This document shows, one piece after another, positions 1 to 9,703 of a stretch of 64,000 nt of DNA. The notes below the pieces were generated by a model that did no database searches, was not told the DNA's origin, and saw only the letters and a program-made list of their open reading frames with translations. Both the position numbers and the translations under genes were made by a program. Source of the stretch: Rubrimonas sp036788415 (GTDB lineage Bacteria > Pseudomonadota > Alphaproteobacteria > Rhodobacterales > Rhodobacteraceae); NCBI RefSeq assembly GCF_036788415.1, contig NZ_DAIQNN010000004.1, positions 1-64,000 of the forward strand, in the 5' to 3' direction. Position 1 is the first letter of the stretch. Each line of letters opens with the position of its first letter.

Positions 1-1141
1 GCACATGCGCAAGCGGCTTGGCCTTGACCAGCTCCTTGTTCATGTAGGCGTCGAAAGTCAGCTCCTGCACATCTTTGTCGCGGCAGATCGCGACGAACCG
101 CTCGCGCCGGTCGTCGTTGCCGTACCAGTATTTCTGCATCTGGCCGAGAATCCAGAACACGCCCCCATGCACTTTCATGAAGCGCTTGCGCGCCGTGCGC
201 AGCTTCGCGGGGTCGCCGGTGGTCAGGAAGGCGTGGGCGGCGTCGGCGGCGTAACGCCCGGTCAGAAGCGCGTAGAAGATGCCCTCGCCTGAAGCCGGGG
301 CGACCACCCCCGCCGCGTCGCCCGCCAGCAGCACGTCGCGCCCGTTGTCCCAGCGGTCGAGCGGCTTGAGCGGGATCGGCGCGCCCTCCTTGCGGATGGT
401 GCGCTGGTCGCTGAGGCCCGAGGCCGCGCGCAAGTCGGCCGTGGCGCGCTTGAGCTCGAAATCGCGGATCTCGGTGCCCATGCCGACGCTGGTGGTGCGG
501 CCATGCGGGAACACCCAGCCGTAGAAATCGGGCGAAATGCGCCCGTCATAGACCACGTCGCACATCGCGGGGTCCCAGTCGGGCGATTGCGGGGTCTCGA
601 TGATCTCGTGATAGGCGATGACATAGGGGATCGTATCGCCCCCCGGCACTTCCTGCCGCGCCACATTGCTGCGCGCGCCGTCCGCGCCGATCACGACGTC
701 GGCCTGCACCTTCTCCTCCGCGCCCATGCCTTCGGCGGTCTTGGGCCGATAGACCACGATGGCGCGGCCCTGCGCGTCGCGCTCGATGCGCTCGAAGGTG
801 CCCGTGCGGCGCTCGGCTCCGTCGTCCGCCGCCCTCTGGCGCAGCCATTCGTCGAATTCGGCGCGGTCGACCATGCCGACGAAGCCGTGCTCGATGGGGA
901 TCACCACCTTTCGACCTTTCGGCGAGATCATCCGCGCCTTGTCGACTTTCGCCACGAGCATGTGGTCGGGGATGTCGAAATCCACGATCGCCTTGGGCGG
1001 GATCGCGCCGCCGCAGGGCTTGATGCGCCCCGCGCGGTCGAGCAGCAGCACCCGCCGCCCCGCCTGCGCCAGCTCGCGCGCCGCCGTCGCGCCCGCAGGC
1101 CCGCCGCCGACCACCACCGCTTCGAAACGCTCCATGGTCAT
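1..1141 (-). CDS. bchP: Geranylgeranyl reductase BchP, C-terminus cut by window edge
   Basis: This FAD-dependent reductase hydrogenates the geranylgeranyl tail of bacteriochlorophyll (or its diphosphate) to phytyl, a last step of bacteriochlorophyll a synthesis at the membrane. The reading frame opens with a dinucleotide-binding GGGPAG at residues 12-17, followed by KPCGGAIP and a later GDAAG segment, all typical of the BchP/ChlP branch of FAD oxidoreductases. About 380 codons are present and the last few residues lie outside the window. The ATG at 1139-1141 overlaps the TGA of the upstream PucC-like gene as ATGA, which fixes the start and indicates translational coupling. The gene order bchG, PucC-like, bchP is the one known from Rhodobacter photosynthesis clusters. 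Confidence 0.95.
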   Translation of the reverse strand, partial: MTMERFEAVVVGGGPAGATAARELAQAGRRVLLLDRAGRIKPCGGAIPPKAIVDFDIPDHMLVAKVDKARMISPKGRKVVIPIEHGFVGMVDRAEFDEWLRQRAADDGAERRTGTFERIERDAQGRAIVVYRPKTAEGMGAEEKVQADVVIGADGARSNVARQEVPGGDTIPYVIAYHEIIETPQSPDWDPAMCDVVYDGRISPDFYGWVFPHGRTTSVGMGTEIRDFELKRATADLRAASGLSDQRTIRKEGAPIPLKPLDRWDNGRDVLLAGDAAGVVAPASGEGIFYALLTGRYAADAAHAFLTTGDPAKLRTARKRFMKVHGGVFWILGQMQKYWYGNDDRRERFVAICRDKDVQELTFDAYMNKELVKAKPLAHV

Positions 1142-2463
1142 TCTCCCGCCACGGCGATCGCCGGGTCAGCCTGGGCGGGCCGGCGCATCGCGCGCGCGGG
1201 CCGCGTGGTTGCAAGCGCGAGGCCCAGCGCCAGCCAGGCCGACACGACGAAGAGCCCCGCCTCGACTGTGAACACCAGCGCATAGGCCGTCGCGTCCGAC
1301 GCGATCAGCGCGCGCGACAGGTCCACCGAACTCGTCGCCACGATCCCGCCGATGCCGAAGGCGACGGCCTGCGCCGCGCCCCACATCCCCATGCGCGAGC
1401 CCTCATGGCCGCCGCCATCCGCCCCCGCCAGCGCCATCATCGAGCCGATGGCCGCCGTGGCGAACATGCCGTTGGAGAAGCCGAGCGCGGCGACATTGGC
1501 CTTCAGCGGCCAGTCCGGCGTGAACGCGCCGACCGCCAGCCCCGCCAGCGCGAGGCCCGAGCACAAACACCCCAGCACCGTCCACATCCGCAGCGAGCCG
1601 AACAGCCGCCCGCCGACGCCCGAGCCGAGCACGGCGACCGTCACCATCCCGAAGAACACGCCCATCTGCTGCTTGGCCGCGAGCAGCGTCGTCTCGCCGA
1701 CCGTCATCCCGAAGACATGCCCCGCGAAGGGTTCGAGGATCAGGTCCTGCGCCGAGAACGCCAGCATCGAGACGAAGACGAAGATCGTGAAGCGCCGCGC
1801 GTCGGGTTCGGCCCAGGCGGCGCGCAGCACGTCGAGGAACGGCTCGCCGCGCTTCTCCGCCTCCGGCCGCCCCGCGCCCTCCATGCCGTGGACGGCGAAG
1901 AGCGTCAGCGCCATCGCGATCACCGCGACCCCGCCGACCACCGCCACCAGCCGCTCGGGGCTGTACGGGTCGAGCAGCGCGCCCGCGCCGCCTGCGGTCG
2001 CGGCGAGGCCGAGGATCATCATCAGCCACACGATGGTCGCCGCCGCCGGGCGCCGCTCGGGCGCGCAGCGCTGGGACAGAAGCGCGAGCAGCGCGGTCCC
2101 CGCGGCCCCGACGCCGCCGCCGATCATCAGGAAGGCGACCACGGCGAGCGCCACGCCCGCGGCGAAATTGCTCCCCATCAGCGCGACGGCGACCGCGGCG
2201 AGCACGCCGCCCGAGGCGAGCGTCGCCATGCCGCCGACGATCCACGGCGTGCGGCGCGTGCGGTCCGACCCGTAGCCCCAGCGCGGACGCAGCATCCCCA
2301 TCGCGTAGTGCAGGGCGACCAGCGCGCCCGGCAGCATCGCCGCGAGCGCCAACTCCACCACCATCACGCGGTTGAGCGTCGAGGTCGTCAGCACGATGAT
2401 CGAGCCGAGCGCGACCTGCGCCAAACCGAGCCGGACAATGCCGAGCCATGTCAGCGGTTTCAT
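1138..2463 (-). CDS. PucC/Bch2-type MFS membrane protein
   Basis: This 441-residue polytopic protein belongs to the BCH2/PucC/LhaA family, an MFS branch thought to carry or deliver bacteriochlorophyll during light-harvesting complex assembly. Twelve hydrophobic segments can be read along the sequence, and the early GYGSDRTRRTPW stretch is characteristic of this family. It sits between bchG and bchP, the place of Orf428 in Rhodobacter capsulatus. The chosen ATG at 2461-2463 overlaps the bchG TGA (ATGA). The frame stays open further upstream, but that part lies inside bchG and is shadow sequence. The exact substrate of this family member is not established. Confidence 0.92.
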   Translation of the reverse strand: MKPLTWLGIVRLGLAQVALGSIIVLTTSTLNRVMVVELALAAMLPGALVALHYAMGMLRPRWGYGSDRTRRTPWIVGGMATLASGGVLAAVAVALMGSNFAAGVALAVVAFLMIGGGVGAAGTALLALLSQRCAPERRPAAATIVWLMMILGLAATAGGAGALLDPYSPERLVAVVGGVAVIAMALTLFAVHGMEGAGRPEAEKRGEPFLDVLRAAWAEPDARRFTIFVFVSMLAFSAQDLILEPFAGHVFGMTVGETTLLAAKQQMGVFFGMVTVAVLGSGVGGRLFGSLRMWTVLGCLCSGLALAGLAVGAFTPDWPLKANVAALGFSNGMFATAAIGSMMALAGADGGGHEGSRMGMWGAAQAVAFGIGGIVATSSVDLSRALIASDATAYALVFTVEAGLFVVSAWLALGLALATTRPARAMRRPAQADPAIAVAGE

Positions 2464-3377
2464 GCGGAAGCCCCCGGAACGATCAGATGCAGGGCGCAGG
2501 CCGAGGCGAGCATCCCCAGCACGTAGAGCAGCACGCCGAAGCCCGCGAACCACACGGCGCGGCCCTTCGGATCGGCCAGCAGGCGCGGCAGCATCGCCGC
2601 CTGCCCCGCGAGCATCAGCGCCACGAACACCGCCTGCCACGGCTTGCCCCAGGCCAGCAGCAGCCCGATCACGACGACCTGCGGCGTGAACATCGCGACC
2701 ACGGCGATCCGCACCGCGCGCTCCACTCCGAGCTTGGCGGGCAGGGAGCCGAGGCCGAAATGCCGGTCGCCCTCGATCGACTTGAAGTCGTTGAGCGTCA
2801 TGATGCCGTGCGCGCCGAGCCCGTAGAGCGCGGCGATCAGGATGATCCGCGGATCGGGCGCCGCGGCGAGCATCACGGCGGCGCCGGTGATCCACGGCAG
2901 CGTCTCGTAGGACAGGCCGCAGACCAGCGCGCTCCACCAGCCGTTCTTCTTCAGCCGGATCGGCTCGGCGCTGTAGGCCCAGGCTGCGGCGACCGCGACG
3001 ACCGTCGCGCCGAAGGCCCACGGCCCCAGCGCCCAGCCCAGCGCCAGCGAGCCGACCGTCCAGATCAGCGCGATCCACAGCCCCCAGCGGCCCGGAATGC
3101 GCCCCGAGGGGATCGGGCGATGCGGCTCGTTGATCGCGTCAACATGGCGGTCGCACCAGTCGTTGGCGGCCTGGCTCATGCCGCAGACCATCGGGCCGGC
3201 GAGGATCAGCCCCAGCGCGATTCGCGACCAGTTGTCGGAAAACGCCGCGCCGGAGGAGACGACGCCGCACATGAACGCCCAGACCGGCGGAAACCACGTG
3301 ATCGGCTTCAAAAGCTCCAGCACCGCGCCGGGCGCGGGAAGGCTGCGGACAGGGGGCGCAAGGGGTGTGACGCTCAT
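2460..3377 (-). CDS. bchG: Bacteriochlorophyll synthase BchG
   Basis: BchG is a UbiA-superfamily prenyltransferase that esterifies bacteriochlorophyllide a with geranylgeranyl diphosphate in the cytoplasmic membrane. The 305-residue protein begins near a conserved ELLKPITWFPPVWAF block and carries the first Asp-rich prenyl-diphosphate site as NDWCDRHVDAINEP, followed by several membrane helices. I start it at ATG 3375-3377 (MSVTPLAPP). An in-frame GTG at 3396-3398 would add seven residues but neither start has a clear ribosome binding site. It is the first gene of the bchG-PucC-bchP overlap chain, and the upstream neighbour is an unrelated rRNA methyltransferase, so a promoter probably lies in the 67-nt gap. 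Confidence 0.93.
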   Translation of the reverse strand: MSVTPLAPPVRSLPAPGAVLELLKPITWFPPVWAFMCGVVSSGAAFSDNWSRIALGLILAGPMVCGMSQAANDWCDRHVDAINEPHRPIPSGRIPGRWGLWIALIWTVGSLALGWALGPWAFGATVVAVAAAWAYSAEPIRLKKNGWWSALVCGLSYETLPWITGAAVMLAAAPDPRIILIAALYGLGAHGIMTLNDFKSIEGDRHFGLGSLPAKLGVERAVRIAVVAMFTPQVVVIGLLLAWGKPWQAVFVALMLAGQAAMLPRLLADPKGRAVWFAGFGVLLYVLGMLASACALHLIVPGASA

Positions 3378-3379
3378 GG

Positions 3380-3397
3380 CGTAAATTACACCTGACA
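3380..3397 (-). promoter_or_regulatory. Possible degenerate PpsR/CrtJ operator upstream of bchG
   Basis: On the minus strand the sequence reads TGT, 12 bases, ACG. The published PpsR/CrtJ operator of photosynthesis genes is TGT-N12-ACA, so this differs at one fixed base. It lies 3 nt before the bchG ATG, where a repressor would cover the start region. The motif is short and the match imperfect, so this is a weak call supported mainly by its position before a bch operon. Confidence 0.3.
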
Positions 3398-3444
3398 CCG
3401 TCCGTCTTGGAAAGCGGATTCATGGTCGCGGGGCGCCGCGCCGC

Positions 3445-4668
3445 TCAGCGCGCGAAGGCCGCCGCCAATTCGACATGCGGCGACCAGCGGAACTGGTCCA
3501 CCGGCTGGATCCACAGCAGCCGGAACCCCGCATCGACCAGAATGCGCGCGTCGCGGGCGAAGGTCGCGGGATTGCAGCTGAGCGCGGCGACGGCGCGCAG
3601 GCGCGAGGCGGCGATCTGCGCGGTCTGCGCCTGCGCGCCGGCGCGCGGCGGGTCGATCGCGACCGCGTCGAACGCATCGAGCTCCGCGGCGGCGAGCGGG
3701 CGGCGGAACAGGTCGCGCGCCTCGCAGCGCACCGCCCGCAGGCCCTCGGCGCGCCGCCACCCCGCATCGAGGGCCGCCAGCGCCGCCGCGTCGGCCTCGA
3801 CCGCAGTCACCGCGGCGCGCTCGGCGAGCGGCAGGGCCAGCGCGCCGGCGCCGGCGAACAGGTCGGCGACGCGCTTCGCATCCCCCACCGCCTCGCGCGC
3901 GGCTGCGACTAGCGCCGCCTCGCCGTCGGCGGTGGCCTGAATGAAGCCCCCCGGCGGCGGCGCGACAAGCGCGCGCCCGAAGCGCTGGAAGGGCGGGCGA
4001 CGCCCCGCCAGCGTCTCGCCCCCGAGGCTCAGCCGGGCGAAATCCGCCTCCTCGGCAAGCGCCCCGAGCGCGGCGCGCAAGCTCGCGTCGAGCGGCTTTC
4101 CGCCCTCCGCCGCCACGTCGAGCCCGGCTTCGGAGACGGCGACCGACAGCTTGACCTCGCCCTTGCGCGAGCCGATCAGCCCGACGATCCGCGCCAGCGC
4201 CGCCCGCGCGCCGAGGATCTCAGGATGCGCGACCGGGCAGGCGTCGACACCGACGATCTCCGCCTCGCCCCGCCCGTGAAACCCGAGCAGGACGCCCGAT
4301 TTCAGCCGCCGCCCCGACAGGACCACGCGCCGCCGCGCGCCGGGCGGGCTGACATGGATCGGGCGCAGCTCCGCCTCCAGCCCGCGCGCGGCGAGCGCCG
4401 TGCGGACCAATTCGGTCTTCCACTCGGCCAGAAAGGCGTCAGAGGCGTGTTGCAGCGCGCAGCCGCCGCAGGCCCCGAAATGGGGACAGACCGGCGCGAT
4501 GCGCGCCGGCGCCGTTCTCAGCACGGCGGGTCGCGCGATCCGGTCGCCTGCGATCTCGCCCGCGACGCGCTCGCCGGGCAAGGTGAAAGGCGCGTAGAGC
4601 GCGCCGCCTTCCCCCGCCGCCTCGCCGTCGCCGCGATGGCCCAGCGCGATGATCTCGATCTCCGCCAT
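3445..4668 (-). CDS. TrmA/RlmD-family RNA (uracil-C5)-methyltransferase
   Basis: This 407-residue SAM-dependent enzyme methylates uridine C5 in RNA, most likely 23S rRNA as in the RlmD/RlmC group. Cysteines at 61, 67 and 70 (CPHFGACGGC) plus one in VDACP near residue 143 form the usual [4Fe-4S] set. The C-terminal Rossmann domain has DLFAGAGALALPLAE for SAM binding, DPPRAG, and the catalytic Cys in SCNP. Target specificity cannot be told from sequence alone. It lies 39 nt downstream of the tlyA-like gene on the same strand, so the two rRNA modification genes may be co-transcribed. Confidence 0.88.
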   Translation of the reverse strand: MAEIEIIALGHRGDGEAAGEGGALYAPFTLPGERVAGEIAGDRIARPAVLRTAPARIAPVCPHFGACGGCALQHASDAFLAEWKTELVRTALAARGLEAELRPIHVSPPGARRRVVLSGRRLKSGVLLGFHGRGEAEIVGVDACPVAHPEILGARAALARIVGLIGSRKGEVKLSVAVSEAGLDVAAEGGKPLDASLRAALGALAEEADFARLSLGGETLAGRRPPFQRFGRALVAPPPGGFIQATADGEAALVAAAREAVGDAKRVADLFAGAGALALPLAERAAVTAVEADAAALAALDAGWRRAEGLRAVRCEARDLFRRPLAAAELDAFDAVAIDPPRAGAQAQTAQIAASRLRAVAALSCNPATFARDARILVDAGFRLLWIQPVDQFRWSPHVELAAAFAR

Positions 4669-4708
4669 CGCGCGGCGATAGCCCGGAGCGGCCGGCGCGT
4701 CGAGGGGC

Positions 4709-5449
4709 TCAGCGCTTTCGCGCGGCGATCAGGAACTCGACATTGCCGTCGCCGCCCGCGATCGGACTGCGCGTCAGCCCGAGCGCGTCCCACCCCGCCT
4801 CGCGCAGGAACGCCGCGACCGCGTCGCAGGCCGCCGCATGCGCCGACGGATCGCGGACGATCCCGCCCTTGCCGACCGCCGCGCGCCCGGCCTCGAATTG
4901 CGGCTTGACGAGCGCGATCAGCGTCGCCCCTTGCGGGGCGAGCGCCAGCGCCGCCGGCAGCGCCGTGCGCAGCGAGATGAAGGACAGATCCGCCGTGATC
5001 CAGTCGAACGGCGGGACCTCGCCCGCGCGCAGCTCGCGCGCGTTGACCCCCTCGACGACCGTCACCCGCGGATCGACGCGCAGCGACGGGTGCAGCTGGC
5101 CGCGTCCGACGTCGAGGGCGGTCACCGCCGCCGCGCCTTCGGCGAGCAGGACTTCGGTGAAGCCGCCGGTCGAGGCGCCCAGATCGAGCGCCGAGGCGCC
5201 GCGCGGCGACAGCCCGAACGCCGCCATCGCATGAAGTAGCTTCAGCGCTCCGCGCCCGACCCAGCGCCGCGCCGGCGCGACGGCCAGCGCCGCCGCCGCG
5301 CCCACCTTGCGCGCGGGCCGGCGCTCCGGCGCGCCGTCGACGCTGACGGCGCCCTCGGCGATCAGCGCGCGGGCGCGCGCCCGGCTGTCCGCCAGTCCCC
5401 GCGCCACCAGCGCCTGATCGAGGCGCAGCGGCGCGCCGCCTTGCGTCAC
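4709..5449 (-). CDS. tlyA: TlyA-family rRNA 2'-O-methyltransferase (S4 + FtsJ domains)
   Basis: The 246-residue protein has an N-terminal S4 RNA-binding domain (about residues 7-60, LRLDQALVARGLADSR) and an FtsJ-like SAM-binding domain with DLGASTGGFTE at 89-99. TlyA enzymes 2'-O-methylate cytidines of 16S and 23S rRNA; the old hemolysin name is misleading. The start is a GTG at 5447-5449 that overlaps the TGA of the upstream lipoprotein gene as GTGA, so translation is probably coupled. No ATG start fits as well. The next gene downstream is another RNA methyltransferase. Confidence 0.9.
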   Translation of the reverse strand: MTQGGAPLRLDQALVARGLADSRARARALIAEGAVSVDGAPERRPARKVGAAAALAVAPARRWVGRGALKLLHAMAAFGLSPRGASALDLGASTGGFTEVLLAEGAAAVTALDVGRGQLHPSLRVDPRVTVVEGVNARELRAGEVPPFDWITADLSFISLRTALPAALALAPQGATLIALVKPQFEAGRAAVGKGGIVRDPSAHAAACDAVAAFLREAGWDALGLTRSPIAGGDGNVEFLIAARKR

Positions 5450-5877
5450 GCGCCCCCCGCCGGGCGCACGCGGTAGCGCACCGCCTCGGGCCGCACGTCC
5501 TCAAGCTCCACGCGATGCCGCCGCACGACGACGGCGCCGCGGCGCGTCTCGAACCCGTCGGCCTCGACGCGCCCGAGATCGACCGCGACGCTGGTCGAGA
5601 CGCGCGGCAATTCGGGGGCCGGGTCGGTCGCGGCCGGGTCGGGGGCGTGGGAAGTCTGGAGCAGGATCGCGCTCGACCCCGCCAGCCCGAGATAGCGCAG
5701 TTCGGTGTAGCCCTCGGGCGAGATCGGGGGCGGCGCTTCGGGCGGCAGCACGCGGTCCGCGCCGTGGTCGAACGTCGCCATCAGCGCGCCTCGCGGCGCC
5801 TCGCGCGGGCCGAGGCCGCCGCAGCTGGCGAGCAGGAGGGCGGCCAGACCGAATGAGGCGACCCGCCGCAGGCGCAT
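5446..5877 (-). CDS. Small predicted lipoprotein of unknown function
   Basis: I do not recognise this 143-residue protein. It begins with a charged MRLRR, a hydrophobic stretch and a lipobox LLASC with Cys19, so it should be exported and lipid-modified. The mature part is short, Pro-rich near residues 45-55, and ends in a beta-rich Arg-rich segment. It is the first gene of a tight unit with tlyA (4-nt overlap). No catalytic motif is visible. Confidence 0.75.
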   Translation of the reverse strand: MRLRRVASFGLAALLLASCGGLGPREAPRGALMATFDHGADRVLPPEAPPPISPEGYTELRYLGLAGSSAILLQTSHAPDPAATDPAPELPRVSTSVAVDLGRVEADGFETRRGAVVVRRHRVELEDVRPEAVRYRVRPAGGA

Positions 5878-5908
5878 CCCCGACCGCTCCCCCCGCCTTG
5901 CGCCCGTC

Positions 5909-6925
<1,017 letters not shown>

Positions 6926-7061
6926 ATGCTCTTCCTCCCCGGCGCAACTCCGCGCGCGGAGCGAAGATAGCCGGCGATGGGCCCGCTTGCGAGCGCTCCG
7001 CGCGTCGGTTGCCGCGCGCGATGCGGCGCGCCATGATGCGGCAAGTCCGACCGGAGCTCCA

Positions 7062-7991
7062 ATGCGTCCCCTGACATTCGCCGGCGGCGCCGTCGACCGC
7101 GCCGCCGCCCTGCGCCCGCGCGCAGCCGAGTTGCTCGCCGACCCCGCCGCGCGCGTCCTGCCGCTGTGGCGGGGCAAACCGCTGCTCGAGGACGGCCCCG
7201 GTCTGGTTTGGCTTCCGGCGTCCGATCCATTGCTCGCCGGGGCCGGCGAGCCGGCGGTGTTTCTCGGCATGGCCGAGGGCCCGCGATTCGCGCTCGACGT
7301 CTCGCATCTCGACGGGCCCGACGGCGCGGGGGCGGGGTTTCTCGACCGCGCCGTGCTGGAGGTGTCGCCGACCCGCCGCTTCGCCGAACTGCGCGGGGCG
7401 ATGGCCGATCTGCCCGCCGACGACGCCGGCGACGCCGCCACCGCCAAGGGCGTGCTCGACTGGCATCGGACCCATCCGCGCTGCGCCCGCTGCGGCGCGC
7501 CGACCGCTCAGGAAGACGGCGGCTGGCGTCGCGGCTGCGCCGCGTGCGGCGCCAAGCACTTCCCGCGCACCGATCCGGTCGTGATCATGCTGGTGCTGCA
7601 TGGCGAGCGCGTTCTTCTGGGCCGGCAGGCGGCGTGGCCCGAGAAGATGTACTCGCTGCTCGCGGGCTTCATGGAGCCCGGCGAGACCATCGAGGAGGCG
7701 GTGCGCCGCGAGACCTTCGAGGAGACCTCGGTTCGCGTCGGCGCGGTCGGCTATGTCTGCTCGCAGCCCTGGCCGTTTCCCGCTTCGCTGATGATCGGCT
7801 GCGTCGGAACCGCGCTGAGCGACGTGCTCGCGCCCGACCCCGCCGAGATCGAGGACGCGCTCTGGGCCGACCGCGCGGAGGTCGCCGCTTCGCTGCGCGG
7901 CGAGCCCGCCCGCTTCACCGCAGCGCGTCGCGGCGCGGTGGCGCGGGCGCTGCTCGAAGCCTGGGTCGCGGGCGAGATCGCCGCGCCCTGA
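7062..7991 (+). CDS. nudC: NADH pyrophosphatase (NAD-capped RNA decapping) NudC
   Basis: NudC hydrolyses NADH/NAD+ and removes NAD caps from RNA. The 309-residue protein shows the full family layout: an N-terminal domain, a zinc ribbon with Cys141, Cys144, Cys159 and Cys162, a Nudix box starting at Gly202 (GFMEPGETIEEAV then RETFEE), and the diagnostic SQPWPFP at 234-240. The ATG at 7062 is preceded by GGAG at 7053-7056. The open frame extends a further 57 codons upstream but has no matching domain there. It is divergent from the DUF533 gene. Confidence 0.94.
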   Translation: MRPLTFAGGAVDRAAALRPRAAELLADPAARVLPLWRGKPLLEDGPGLVWLPASDPLLAGAGEPAVFLGMAEGPRFALDVSHLDGPDGAGAGFLDRAVLEVSPTRRFAELRGAMADLPADDAGDAATAKGVLDWHRTHPRCARCGAPTAQEDGGWRRGCAACGAKHFPRTDPVVIMLVLHGERVLLGRQAAWPEKMYSLLAGFMEPGETIEEAVRRETFEETSVRVGAVGYVCSQPWPFPASLMIGCVGTALSDVLAPDPAEIEDALWADRAEVAASLRGEPARFTAARRGAVARALLEAWVAGEIAAP

Positions 7992-8010
7992 GGGCGGCGC
8001 GGCGCGGGCG

Positions 8011-8532
8011 CTACGGGGCCGATCCGCCGAACGCCATGATGGCGAGGCGACGCAGGGTCAGCATCCCAAGGGCCAGCGCCGCGAGCGCGACGATCCTGAT
8101 CCACGGGATCGCCGTCTGGTCGGGTCCCTCGGCGGGCGACACGCCGAGCGCGTTGGGAAACATCGAGAACCAGGTCAGCCGCAGACCGTAATGCGTCAGC
8201 ACCACCCAGCGCGGTTCGGCCTCGGTCGAGGCGAGGTTGGACGCGGCGGCCGAGAGATTGGCGCTGTCGAACTTGAAATAGGGCGGCCACCCCCAGCCCG
8301 TGTCCTCGTTGCGGAACACGGCGGGCCGGCCCGAGGGCGTCACCGCGTTGATGAAGCGCACGTCGCGGGTGCGGGTGACCGAGTCGCCCTGCGCGTTGGT
8401 CGTCTCGACATTCATGCGCACCACGTCGGTGTCGAGGATGCGCACGACGCTGTGCGAAGGCGCGCTCCACCACACGAGCGCGGCGAGCGCCAGAAACGCC
8501 GCGGCGAACAGCCCCCGACCGACCCAGACCAT
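8011..8532 (-). CDS. DUF1523 family membrane protein
   Basis: This 173-residue protein has an N-terminal membrane helix (about 6-24), a beta-rich extracytoplasmic middle part with the conserved RDVRFINAV and DTGWGWPPYFKFDS segments, and a C-terminal membrane helix (about 143-163). These features match DUF1523, a family frequent in Rhodobacterales with no known function. It is transcribed convergently to nudC with a 19-nt gap. Confidence 0.82.
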   Translation of the reverse strand: MVWVGRGLFAAAFLALAALVWWSAPSHSVVRILDTDVVRMNVETTNAQGDSVTRTRDVRFINAVTPSGRPAVFRNEDTGWGWPPYFKFDSANLSAAASNLASTEAEPRWVVLTHYGLRLTWFSMFPNALGVSPAEGPDQTAIPWIRIVALAALALGMLTLRRLAIMAFGGSAP

Positions 8533-8619
8533 CGTTCTTCTCCCCCTTTCGCCCCTGCGCCTCTCCCCTAGCGCAAATCGGCGACGGCGTTAAGAAGGGC
8601 GGCGAGGAGTCGACGCCAC

Positions 8620-9069
8620 ATGATCCCACAGCCGACCGCAGACCCTTCCCGAGACCCTGCCGCGGAGGCGAGGGCGGAAACGCTGATCCGCGGCTATTAC
8701 GCGGCGTTCAACGCGGGCGACGCTGCGGCGATGCTCGCCCTGCTGGCCGAAGACGTGCGCCACGACGTCAATCAGGGCGCGCGACGGGTCGGCAAAGCGG
8801 CCTTCGCGGAGTTTCTCGCCCATATGGCGCGCTGCTACGCCGAGCGGCTGGAGGACGTCGTCGTCATGGCCTCGGCGGACGGCGCGCAGGGGGCGGCGAC
8901 CTTCACCGTCCACGGGACCTATCTCGCGACCGACGAGGGCCTGCCGGAGGCGCGCGGGCAGCGATACGTCCTGCCGGCGGGGGCGTTCTTCGAGATCGCC
9001 GAGGGGCGGATCGCGCGGGTGGCGACCTGCTACAACCTGCCCGACTGGATCGCGCAGGTCTCCGCGTGA
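8620..9069 (+). CDS. SnoaL-like / ketosteroid-isomerase-related NTF2-fold protein
   Basis: The 149-residue protein matches the SnoaL-like NTF2 fold: an early helix LIRGYYAAFNAGD, then LLAEDVRHDVNQG, and a final beta sheet. Members range from isomerases to hydrolases and no reaction can be assigned here. Its TGA is embedded in the GTGA start of the downstream acetyltransferase, so the two products are made together and may act on the same substrate. Confidence 0.8.
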   Translation: MIPQPTADPSRDPAAEARAETLIRGYYAAFNAGDAAAMLALLAEDVRHDVNQGARRVGKAAFAEFLAHMARCYAERLEDVVVMASADGAQGAATFTVHGTYLATDEGLPEARGQRYVLPAGAFFEIAEGRIARVATCYNLPDWIAQVSA

Positions 9070-9695
9070 GCGTCCGCCAGCCGACCGCGGCCCCTCGCGC
9101 CGCGCTCCGCCTCGCCCCGTTGACCGAGGCGGCGCTGCTGGACGCGCTGCCCGCCCTCGCGCGCCTGCGCATCTCGGTCTTCGCGGACTGGCCGTATCTC
9201 TACGAGGGCGATCCGGACTACGAGGCGCGCTACCTGCGCGCCTACGCCCACAGCGCCGACGCGCTGGTGGTCGGGGCCTACGACGGCGACCGCCTCGTCG
9301 GCGCCGCGACCGCCGCGCCGATGGAGGATCACGCGGCCGAGTTCGGGCAGGCGCTCGCGGCGGCGGGGCTGGCGCCGGGCGAGACGCTCTATTTCGGCGA
9401 ATCGGTGCTCGACCCCGCGTATCGGGGCCTTGGGGTGGGGCGCGCCTTTTTCGAGGCGCGGGAGGCGCACGCCCGCGCGCTGGGCCGACGCTGGTGCGCC
9501 TTCTGCGCCGTGCTGCGCGACCCCGACGACCCCCGCCGCCCGCCGCATCACCGCCCGCTCGACGCCTTCTGGACCCGGCGCGGCTACGCCAAGACCGCGG
9601 GCGCCGAGGCCCGCTTCCGCTGGCGAGAGATCGGAGCCGCGGAGGAGACCGAGCACCGCATGGCGCTGTGGCTGCGCGAGACGCCGGCGGGGTGA
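9066..9695 (+). CDS. GNAT-family N-acetyltransferase
   Basis: A 209-residue GNAT protein. The acetyl-CoA pyrophosphate-binding motif A is seen as YRGLGVGRAFFEAREAHA around residue 119, after a beta strand LYFGESVLDP. The GTG start at 9066 overlaps the preceding stop (GTGA). The acceptor substrate is unknown. Pairing with the SnoaL-like protein suggests a two-gene operon; the gene downstream is on the other strand. Confidence 0.82.
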   Translation: MSVRQPTAAPRAALRLAPLTEAALLDALPALARLRISVFADWPYLYEGDPDYEARYLRAYAHSADALVVGAYDGDRLVGAATAAPMEDHAAEFGQALAAAGLAPGETLYFGESVLDPAYRGLGVGRAFFEAREAHARALGRRWCAFCAVLRDPDDPRRPPHHRPLDAFWTRRGYAKTAGAEARFRWREIGAAEETEHRMALWLRETPAG

Positions 9696-9703
9696 GGGGG
9701 GCG

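Noticed and set aside
503..1285. Open plus-strand frame across bchP
   Set aside because: It is antisense to bchP, which has FAD-binding and family motifs and an ATGA overlap; the plus frame shows only Arg/Asp/His-rich composition.
3366..3390. Second PpsR-like TGT...ACA pair near bchG
   Set aside because: The spacing is 19 bases instead of 12, so it does not fit the known operator.
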